Positions 1-5,356 of a DNA stretch of 46,595 nt are shown in pieces. Numbering within the stretch: position 1 is the stretch's first letter; each line of letters opens with the position of its first letter. Below the pieces are notes generated by a model. That model was not told where the DNA came from. It was given only the letters and a program-made list of their open reading frames with translations, and made no database searches. Origin of the DNA: an uncultured Eubacteriales bacterium. GTDB taxonomy: Bacteria > Bacillota > Clostridia > Oscillospirales > CAG-272. The stretch lies in assembly GCA_934462825.1 (NCBI GenBank), contig CAKSIP010000008.1, positions 1 through 46,595 of the forward strand. Reading direction: 5' to 3'. The position numbers and the translations under genes were made by a program.

Positions 1-8
1 ACCTCCTT
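1..8 (-). promoter_or_regulatory. Shine-Dalgarno at left edge for an off-window gene
   Basis: Read on the minus strand, the last eight bases of the window are AAGGAGGT, a perfect anti-16S complement. With the promoter at 80-108 this suggests that a minus-strand gene starts just beyond the left edge. A short reading frame from ATG at 54-56 runs through this site but has no ribosome binding site of its own, so it is more likely leader sequence than a gene. Confidence 0.5.
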
Positions 9-25
9 GCAGATGGTCTTGAAAT

Positions 26-36
26 CGATTTCACAT
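26..36 (+). repeat. 11-bp word CGATTTCACAT, copy 1
   Basis: First of three copies of CGATTTCACAT in the first 1.3 kb. The others are at 155-166 (minus) and 1250-1261 (plus), which share one more base to the left. Copies 1 and 3 are direct repeats bracketing the HTH/methylase remnant. Copy 2 lies at the point where the methylase stops looking like its family. Confidence 0.5.
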
Positions 37-79
37 ATATAGTCGGAGCAAACCATCAAAAGGTTCAAATTACAAAAAA

Positions 80-108
80 ATTATAACATAAAAAGCCCGG
101 CGAGACAA
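80..108 (-). promoter_or_regulatory. Sigma-A-type promoter reading off the left edge
   Basis: On the minus strand, TTGTCT (103-108) and a perfect TATAAT (80-85) are separated by 17 bp. It lies just past the methylase remnant and would transcribe leftward into the gene implied by the ribosome binding site at 1-8. The -35 box is weak (four of six consensus bases). Confidence 0.5.
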
Positions 109-130
109 GGTGTCAAATTTCGCACCGGGG
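90..130 (-). terminator. Terminator-like hairpin after methylase remnant
   Basis: On the minus strand CCCCGGTGCG pairs with CGCCGGGC (one bulge), with a small inner GACA/TGTC stem and a following TTTTT. It sits at the 3' end of the broken methylase. The loop is larger than usual, so the call is moderate. Confidence 0.45.
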
Positions 131-154
131 AAACAAGTTGGAATGTTGTAATTG

Positions 155-166
155 ATGTGAAATCGG
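155..166 (-). repeat. 12-bp word CCGATTTCACAT, copy 2
   Basis: Inverted relative to copies 1 and 3. It lies a few bases past the point (~170) where the methylase reading frame loses resemblance to its family, so it marks or borders the presumed rearrangement junction. Confidence 0.5.
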
Positions 167-443
167 GAACCGATGGCAAAAATTCGTAAATTGACGTATC
201 CACTTTGCGCCAAAATACTCCTTTTCCATACGTCACATCAGCGACTCGGCTACCAACTTTTACATACAACTTTAGAATATTGGGGAACAGCTCATCGTTG
301 GTTCCAATATGCGCAGAAAATACTAGATCATTGGTTGCTATTCCATTTGGACTTTTCCGTTTTTCCATAAATCAAATCCTCATTTTTTGCCAAATATTTC
401 GGCTATGGTTAAATTGATAGGTGCAAGGACCATGTGTACAGTG

Positions 444-632
444 TTACGCGTGATTTTGGTTTTGGGATGCAATCCATTGATCCACTTCTGATACTCGGAA
501 AAGCCAAAGCTTTCCCACCTTGTGGGCCGGCATTGATTCATTTTTTATCCAGTTTCTGATAGTATCTTTGCTTACCCCGATATGCAGCGCGATTTCAGAA
601 AGATTGCTCCATTTTTCTGTTTCCGTAGGCAT
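444..632 (-). CDS. Small excisionase-like HTH DNA-binding protein
   Basis: A 62-residue protein made of a single MerR/excisionase-type winged helix-turn-helix. WSNLSEIALHIGVSKDTIRNW forms the HTH and KVGKLWLFRVSEVDQWI the wing and closing helix. Proteins of this form bind DNA in phage or transposon excision, and also occur directly upstream of restriction-modification methylases. Here the gene precedes the methylase remnant by 75 bp on the same strand. I chose the ATG at 632 because TTGGAGG lies 6 bases upstream; a longer frame to 695 lacks such a site. The promoter at 657-685 fits this start. It may regulate or recruit the lost methylase, or be a leftover of a mobile element. The fold is clear; the exact role is inference. 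Confidence 0.75.
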   Translation of the reverse strand: MPTETEKWSNLSEIALHIGVSKDTIRNWIKNESMPAHKVGKLWLFRVSEVDQWIASQNQNHA

Positions 633-656
633 AGACAACCTCCAAGTATTTTTTAT

Positions 657-685
657 AGTATAAAATATTTCTTCTGGTTTTACAA
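657..685 (-). promoter_or_regulatory. Promoter of the HTH gene
   Basis: On the minus strand, TTGTAA (680-685) is followed after 17 bp by TATACT (657-662), about 25 bp upstream of the chosen HTH start. Spacing is ideal, and both boxes deviate slightly from consensus. Confidence 0.6.
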
Positions 686-1367
686 GTGTTTTCATGAAAA
701 TGCCTGATTTGATCGGATTTTGTATGAATGAGTAGTAAAATTCTATAACTTTTTTATTGGCGTAACGAGATTATCACGTAATCAATAATCCAAAACACAG
801 TCTCATGGGATAATCTGCGGGACTTTGTTTCGTCAATTCTGCTGGAATCGGTTTAGCTTTTGGGGCATGTTTTCTTGAAAGGAAAGTTCGTGCCTTTCTA
901 TTGCTTCATTTTTCTGGGCGTTTCGGGTTGGTTGCAGTAATGCTGATGGCTTGAATGACGCAAAACAATATGCGCCACATGCCATACCGGTCAAATTTGA
1001 TCCTTGTGAAAACATAGAATCTAGGTCTACAGTAGCTGGTGGAGCAACTGTGGTAATCATGCGAGCAAAGGGATACCCACCCCAAAATCGCGCGCTATCA
1101 ACTGTGTCACACCCGGATTTTCAACGCTTGTAGTTACTTCCGATGCGGCTGTACCAATTGTTACAATACCCGCGATGGTTATTTTTTGCCGAGGTAGTGA
1201 GCCATCCAAATTTTTCTAATTCTTTTCATCGCTTTTTGCGTTCTTGTCGCCGATTTCACATGTGATGACTCTATTATGCTATTTTGATTCATATTCATAT
1301 CATTTTAATATGTATAGAACAAAAAAATTGTGAAAAAAACAAAAACAATAAAAAAGCGAAAAAATGA
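686..1367. other. Region without a supportable gene
   Basis: About 680 bp with only short open frames on both strands: 75 codons on the minus strand at 833-1060 and 60 codons on the plus strand at 951-1133. They overlap each other, lack convincing ribosome binding sites and show no family I recognise. Base composition shifts to very A-rich just before the folT promoter. The patch looks like decayed accessory DNA continuous with the broken methylase locus. Confidence 0.5.
1250..1261 (+). repeat. 12-bp word CCGATTTCACAT, copy 3
   Basis: Right-hand copy of the repeated word, in direct orientation with copy 1 at 26-36 and inverted relative to copy 2 at 155-166. Confidence 0.5.
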
Positions 1368-1396
1368 TTGTAATGAAGAAAAAAATGTGTTACAAT
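1368..1396 (+). promoter_or_regulatory. Promoter of the THF riboswitch-folT transcript
   Basis: TTGTAA (1368-1373), a 17-bp spacer and TACAAT (1391-1396). The predicted start of transcription near 1403 puts the riboswitch aptamer at the very 5' end of the RNA, as expected for a regulated leader. Confidence 0.7.
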
Positions 1397-1412
1397 AAAG
1401 CATCTTAAAAAA

Positions 1413-1518
1413 ACAGAGTAGGTTAGTGCGCGTGAAGTACCGTCGGGACGGGGAGTTGTCCGACGGACGAAAGATGACGAAATCGTCGTTCTGCGGTGCG
1501 CTTTCCGCATCCCGCTGT
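1413..1518 (+). promoter_or_regulatory. Tetrahydrofolate (THF) riboswitch
   Basis: The leader matches the THF (folE/folT-type) aptamer layout. P1 is ACAG (1413-1416) with CTGT (1515-1518), preceding the conserved GAGTAGG. Then come GCGCGTGAAGT, a hairpin closed by CCGTCGG...CCGACGG, a GACGA/TCGTC hairpin (GATGACGAAATCGTC), and the conserved tail GCGGTGCGCTTTCCGCATCCCGCT. It lies ~100 bases upstream of a folate transporter S-component, the usual target of this class. It binds reduced folates. Control is probably by access to the ribosome binding site or by termination; I see no strong terminator between aptamer and gene, so translational control is more likely. The aptamer call rests on motif matching by eye. 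Confidence 0.85.
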
Positions 1519-1615
1519 TACAATTTGCGGCAGTAGCCTTGATAGGATTTTTCATGGCAGCTTCCTTTTTTGTACAGTAGAGATAATACTGTTAAAAAAA
1601 GGAGGCTTTTATTAT

Positions 1616-3055
1616 ATGGAAAAAAGAACAACACAAGAGCAAGATTCATCTTCCTGCTGCTCCGACGTCATGATCAAGGAAAGCACAGAGGCGCAAGCCG
1701 CTCCAATGCCTGCGGAAACAAACAAAGTTGCGGCTTCGGAACCAAGCAAAGCTTCGGCTCCGAAAACGCATCGAAAAAACTACGGCATTACCTTGCGACG
1801 GCTGACTTTTACAGCCATGTTTGTCGCTTTGGCGGTCGGTGTCAAATCCCTGACGCTTTTCACACTCTCTGTGTTTGGCCCCAGCGGCATCCGCATTAGC
1901 TTTGCCGGCGTCTTTACGTTTTTCCCGGCGATCCTTTTCGGCCCTGTATATGGCGGCCTTGCCAGCGCCATGAGTGATTTGCTTGGCGTTTTGATTGCGC
2001 CGAGCGGCCCCTATATTCCATGGCTGACCGTAATGGCTTTTGCCGGAGGCTTTTTGAAGGGCGTGCTTTGGCGTGTGCTGAAAAAACAGTTTACGCGCAA
2101 GGCGCAGATTCTTTCGGCTGTAGCTTTGATTTTGGTAGGAACTTGCGGTATTGCCGGGAACCTTTGCCTTATCAAAGACGAAATTTTGCCGCCCGGTACA
2201 ATTGTTGCCACACAGAAGAAGCTCCCGTCCGCCGGACAGGTGGCCAAAGCCAACCTTTCTCCGCTTTCGCGCTTCTTGACGGGGCTGGCCGGTTATAACA
2301 AAGATACATATACGCTTACCTCGGTTTTGCTTTCGGAAGGGGAAACGCAAGTCACCCTGCCTTCCAAGCTCACTGTGGGCGGCATTACCGGAAATGTAAC
2401 CAAAATCGGAGATAATGCCTTGGCAGGCTTGCCGGATGGATGTGAACTGTATATTCCCGCGGGAATCAAAACCATCAGCAGAAAGGCTTTCGGCGATCAA
2501 ATCCCGGCCAATATAACCATTTTGTCCTCCGAAGGAAGTGCAGCGGCACTTTTTGCCTCTGAAAATCGGTTGACCTTCCATGCGGCCGACGTGCCGAAGG
2601 AAAACAAGATTTTGACCGATGAAACGACGTTCCTTACCTGTGAGATCGACGGAATGGGCTTCAAAAGCTCCGATACATACCGAAAATATCTGGCCGGTTA
2701 TATCAATTTGGCCGTGGGAGGCGCGGAGCTTGTGATGGTGCTTGGCCTGCTGTTCTTGCTTTTGTCGTGGCTGATTGGATTTTTCGGTGCCAAAAAGGGA
2801 AAAGATCAGGAGAACAGCTATTGGCGGATTGCGGTAGCCGTGATGCTGTCCGGCCTGTTTGTGACAACCGTAAATACATGGATTTTGCAAACCTTTTTGC
2901 CGGCATGGCAGGGACGCGCCTTCCTGATTTTGTGGATTCCGCGGCTGGCGGAGGAGCTTGTTGTCTGCCTGATACAAGCCTACCTGATCTCTTTGCTTTA
3001 CGGCGTAATTCTGAATACCAAGCTGAAGGACGCGCTTGCACGGCTCACTCGCTGA
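1616..3055 (+). CDS. folT: Folate ECF transporter S-component with inserted BspA-like repeat domain
   Basis: A 479-residue membrane protein. Start ATG at 1616 follows AAAGGAGG. The first ~55 residues are hydrophilic, Ser/Ala/Glu-rich. Helices typical of FolT follow: 62-80, 92-110, 112-128 and 133-155. The family's last two helices are at 402-425 (ending VNTWILQ) and 443-465 (after PRLAEE). FolT proteins are usually ~170-200 residues and bind folate for an energy-coupling-factor transporter. Here ~230 residues are inserted between helices 4 and 5: an extra helix (165-186), a soluble region (187-357) and another extra helix (358-390). Residues ~229-322 look like BspA-type leucine-rich repeats (TLPSKLTVGG, ITKIGDNAL-type and LYIPAGIKTISRKAFG segments, closing with GSAAALFASENRLTF). 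Positive charges flanking both extra helices (WRVLKKQFTRK, GAKKGK) put the repeat domain outside the cell. The riboswitch supports the folate role; no EcfA/EcfT gene lies nearby. Confidence 0.88.
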   Translation: MEKRTTQEQDSSSCCSDVMIKESTEAQAAPMPAETNKVAASEPSKASAPKTHRKNYGITLRRLTFTAMFVALAVGVKSLTLFTLSVFGPSGIRISFAGVFTFFPAILFGPVYGGLASAMSDLLGVLIAPSGPYIPWLTVMAFAGGFLKGVLWRVLKKQFTRKAQILSAVALILVGTCGIAGNLCLIKDEILPPGTIVATQKKLPSAGQVAKANLSPLSRFLTGLAGYNKDTYTLTSVLLSEGETQVTLPSKLTVGGITGNVTKIGDNALAGLPDGCELYIPAGIKTISRKAFGDQIPANITILSSEGSAAALFASENRLTFHAADVPKENKILTDETTFLTCEIDGMGFKSSDTYRKYLAGYINLAVGGAELVMVLGLLFLLLSWLIGFFGAKKGKDQENSYWRIAVAVMLSGLFVTTVNTWILQTFLPAWQGRAFLILWIPRLAEELVVCLIQAYLISLLYGVILNTKLKDALARLTR

Positions 3056-3058
3056 GCC

Positions 3059-3090
3059 TTGGCGGCAAAACGGCGACGCTTTGCCGCCAA
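3059..3090 (+). other. Hairpin directly after folT
   Basis: TTGGCGGCAAA (3059-3069) pairs perfectly with TTTGCCGCCAA (3080-3090) over a 10-base loop. It lacks a T-run, so it is not a terminator alone. It may protect the 3' end of the folT RNA from exonucleases or assist the terminator 15 bp downstream. Confidence 0.6.
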
Positions 3091-3104
3091 GACCAACGTC
3101 GTCG

Positions 3105-3154
3105 GGAGAGTGTTAAAAAACTCAGGATGAGTTTTTTAACACTCTCCTTTTTTT
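3105..3154 (+). terminator. Rho-independent terminator of folT
   Basis: Perfect 19-bp stem (3105-3123 with 3129-3147), five-base loop, then seven T. The stem has a GC-rich base and an A/T-rich core, like other hairpins in this window (8544, 26268, 30147). Confidence 0.9.
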
Positions 3155-3166
3155 CTGTCAAAAGAC

Positions 3167-3195
3167 TTGACAAGAGCGACAAGATGATGTATAAT
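3167..3195 (+). promoter_or_regulatory. Consensus promoter of the Re-citrate synthase operon
   Basis: Perfect TTGACA (3167-3172), 17-bp spacer and perfect TATAAT (3190-3195). A consensus promoter of this strength usually needs a repressor; the palindrome overlapping its last base is a candidate operator. Confidence 0.9.
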
Positions 3196-3204
3196 TGTAT
3201 ACAA
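3195..3204. promoter_or_regulatory. Putative GntR operator
   Basis: TTGTATACAA is a perfect 10-bp palindrome beginning at the last base of the -10 box and covering the transcription start, where a bound repressor would block initiation. FCD-type GntR regulators often bind TTGTATAC-like palindromes, and one is encoded second in this operon. Half of the site (AATTGTAT) recurs at 5301-5308, in front of the aconitase gene. Autoregulation is inference. Confidence 0.55.
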
Positions 3205-3236
3205 ATATACATTCTGCAAAAAAGGAGAACAAAGCC

Positions 3237-4613
3237 GTGCTTGAAATATCAAACAAAACCAATCTATTGGAACAGAAAAACTATCGGTATCAGCTCCAGG
3301 ATGTAGCAGAACCCAATTTGTACCGGGATATTTATGATTATGAAAGCGTCCCCAAAGTGGCGTTTAACCATCGCCGGGTGCCAATGGGAATGCCGCAGGA
3401 GATTTGGATTACGGACACTTCCTTCCGGGATGGTCAGCAATCGGTGAACCCTTACACCGTGGAACAGATCGTGCACTTGTTTAAGCTCATGTCCCGGCTT
3501 GGCGGGCCATACGGAATCGTCCGTCAGACCGAATTTTTTGTTTACAGCCAAAAAGACCGGGAAGCGCTGGAGCAGTGCCAGGCGCTCGGCTTGCGTTTTC
3601 CCGAAATTACTACATGGATTCGAGCCAGCCGGGAAGATTTTCGCTTAGTCAAAGACCTCGGCATTCGTGAAACGGGCATCCTTGTCAGCTGTAGCGATTA
3701 TCACATTTTCAAGAAAATGAAAATGACGCGCAGGGAATGTATGAAGCATTATTTGGAAACCGTGTCCGACGCTTTTGAAGCCGGCGTCATGCCGCGCTGT
3801 CATTTGGAGGATATTACCCGCGCGGATTTCTATGGCTTTGTGGTTCCGTTTGTCAACGAATTGATGAAAATGTCGCACGATGCCAAAATCCCCGTAAAAA
3901 TTCGCGCTTGCGATACCATGGGATATGGCGTCCCGTACCCGGAAGTGGCCCTTCCTCGCAGTGTGCCGGGAATTATTTACGGCTTGCAGCACTATTCCGA
4001 TGTGGAAAGCGAGATGCTGGAATGGCACGGCCACAATGACTTTTATAAAGCGGTTTGCAATGCAAGCACCGCGTGGCTGTACGGCGCCTGTGCTGTCAAT
4101 TGCTCCTTGCTGGGCATCGGAGAGCGTACCGGCAATGTGCCGTTGGAAGCGATGGTCTTTGAGTACGCCGCCTTGCGCGGATCGCTGGACGGCATGGATA
4201 CGACGGCCATTACGGACATTTCCGAATATTTCAAAAAAGAAATCAATTATAAAATTCCGCCGATGACGCCTTATGTGGGGAAAAACTTTAATGTGACGAG
4301 AGCCGGCATCCATGCAGACGGATTGTTGAAGGATGAGGAAATCTATAACATTTTCAATACGCAGAAAATTCTCGGACGGCCTGCCACCGTACAGGTGAGT
4401 AAGACATCGGGGCTTGCGGGAATTGCCTATTGGATCAATCAAAATTACAATTTGACCGAATCGGAAAAAATCGACAAAAAAGATCCCCTTGTGATTCAAA
4501 TGAAACAATGGATTGATGCCGAATATGAGGATGGCCGCGTGGCCTCTCTTTCGACTTCCGAGCTGGAAACCAAGCTTGAGGAATTGTCAAACGGCCGTTT
4601 CCGGCGGCTTTAA
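3237..4613 (+). CDS. Re-citrate synthase
   Basis: 458 residues, starting at GTG 3237 behind AAAGGAGA. It belongs to the DRE-TIM metallolyase group (isopropylmalate/homocitrate synthase-like), not the classical Si-citrate synthases. Residues 21-50 (LQDVAEPNLYRDIYDY and KVAFNHRRVP) and TDTSFRDGQQ at 59-68 match my recollection of the Clostridium kluyveri enzyme. The metal-binding WHGHND is near residues 262-267 and HADGLLKDEEIYNIF near 358. It condenses acetyl-CoA with oxaloacetate to citrate, usually needing Mn2+ or Co2+ and being oxygen sensitive. Aconitase and isocitrate dehydrogenase in the same operon support citrate rather than homocitrate as the product. A related synthase is possible but fits the context less well. 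Confidence 0.88.
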   Translation: MLEISNKTNLLEQKNYRYQLQDVAEPNLYRDIYDYESVPKVAFNHRRVPMGMPQEIWITDTSFRDGQQSVNPYTVEQIVHLFKLMSRLGGPYGIVRQTEFFVYSQKDREALEQCQALGLRFPEITTWIRASREDFRLVKDLGIRETGILVSCSDYHIFKKMKMTRRECMKHYLETVSDAFEAGVMPRCHLEDITRADFYGFVVPFVNELMKMSHDAKIPVKIRACDTMGYGVPYPEVALPRSVPGIIYGLQHYSDVESEMLEWHGHNDFYKAVCNASTAWLYGACAVNCSLLGIGERTGNVPLEAMVFEYAALRGSLDGMDTTAITDISEYFKKEINYKIPPMTPYVGKNFNVTRAGIHADGLLKDEEIYNIFNTQKILGRPATVQVSKTSGLAGIAYWINQNYNLTESEKIDKKDPLVIQMKQWIDAEYEDGRVASLSTSELETKLEELSNGRFRRL

Positions 4614-4634
4614 TCAACAAAGGAGAGATAGCGT

Positions 4635-5291
4635 ATGGATAGAAGACTGGATCATAGAAGCGTTTCTTTGGCCGACCAAATTTTCGAGAAATTGGAAAAA
4701 GACATCCTGAGCGGCGTTTACAATCGCGGAGAGATTATCACGGAAATGAAGCTGAGCGAGATGCTGGGCGTGAGCCGCACACCGGTGCGCGAGGCCATTC
4801 GACGGTTGGAGCAGGAGCATATCATCACGATTACTTCCAAAGGCATTGAGGTTTGCGGTATCTCCCGTGAAGACATTGAGTCTATTTACGAAATCCGTGT
4901 GCGGATTGAGGGATATGCGGCTCGATGCGCGGCGGAACGAATTACAGACGACGAACTGAATCGTTTGAAAGAAACGCTGGATTTGCAGAGCTTTTATCTG
5001 CAAAAAGGGGATGCGGAACGGATTATGGATTGCGACAGCCAGTTTCATAAGCTTGTGTACCAGGCAACCGGTCGTATGCCGCTGTGCGATACATTGACAG
5101 AGCTGCATAAAAAGATCATCAAATTTCGCCGTGTGTCGGTGGAGCTGACCGAGCGCGCCCAACACTCTTGTGAAGAACACGCAAGCATTTATTATGCGCT
5201 GGCGGCCCATGACGGGGCAAAGGCCGATGCGCTGACGGTAGAGCATATTTGCAACGCCAGAGAGAATATTCTCAAACATATGGATAAGTAA
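4635..5291 (+). CDS. GntR-family transcriptional regulator, FCD subfamily
   Basis: 218 residues with an N-terminal winged helix (about 12-78; LGVSRTPVREAIRRLE is the recognition segment) and an all-helical FCD ligand domain (about 84-212). Putative metal or ligand residues include the D and H of DCDSQFHKL and the histidines in EEHASIY and VEHIC. FCD domains commonly sense carboxylic acids through a bound metal. Lying between the citrate synthase and aconitase genes, 21 bp after the former, it probably senses citrate or a related acid and controls its own operon through the palindrome at 3195-3204. AGGAGAG precedes the ATG. Whether it represses or activates cannot be read from sequence; the operator position favours repression. 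Confidence 0.88.
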   Translation: MDRRLDHRSVSLADQIFEKLEKDILSGVYNRGEIITEMKLSEMLGVSRTPVREAIRRLEQEHIITITSKGIEVCGISREDIESIYEIRVRIEGYAARCAAERITDDELNRLKETLDLQSFYLQKGDAERIMDCDSQFHKLVYQATGRMPLCDTLTELHKKIIKFRRVSVELTERAQHSCEEHASIYYALAAHDGAKADALTVEHICNARENILKHMDK

Positions 5292-5308
5292 AATCACACA
5301 AATTGTAT

Positions 5309-5332
5309 CATTTGAAACATTTGAAACATTTG
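5309..5332 (+). repeat. 9-bp tandem repeat in aconitase leader
   Basis: CATTTGAAA is repeated 2.7 times (5309-5317, 5318-5326, 5327-5332) between the regulator stop and the aconitase ribosome binding site, next to the operator half-site AATTGTAT at 5301-5308. It may be replication slippage or a direct-repeat binding site. Confidence 0.7.
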
Positions 5333-5356
5333 CACCACAGAAAGGGTGGAACGGTC

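Larger units (their letters stand above)
81..368 (-). pseudogene. Truncated DNA methylase (N-terminal fragment)
   Basis: The first ~66 of 95 codons resemble the start of a family of adenine-type DNA methylases found next to small HTH genes. Visible features are TNDLVFSAHIGTNDE near residues 12-26 and the motif-I-like stretch GSRVADVTYGKGVFW at 39-53, where S-adenosylmethionine would bind. After YEFLPS (61-66, about position 170) the expected catalytic half is absent. Unrelated sequence runs to a stop at 81-83 beside a terminator-like hairpin. The start has a plausible Shine-Dalgarno (TGAGGA) upstream, so the 5' end looks intact. A functional methylase is not possible without the DPPY-type catalytic motif. 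The family call rests on a short segment; the truncation itself is clear in the sequence. Confidence 0.6.

Noticed and set aside
833..1133. Overlapping 75- and 60-codon frames on opposite strands
   Set aside because: Neither has a convincing start signal or family similarity; at most fragments of a decayed gene.
1496..1615. Upstream extension of the folT reading frame
   Set aside because: It overlaps the riboswitch 3' half and adds non-family sequence; AAAGGAGG before ATG 1616 fixes the start.
1646..2977. 443-codon open frame antisense to folT
   Set aside because: It lies wholly opposite a clear folT gene, is rich in Gln/Arg/His without any family pattern and lacks a ribosome binding site. 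It is a codon-bias shadow.
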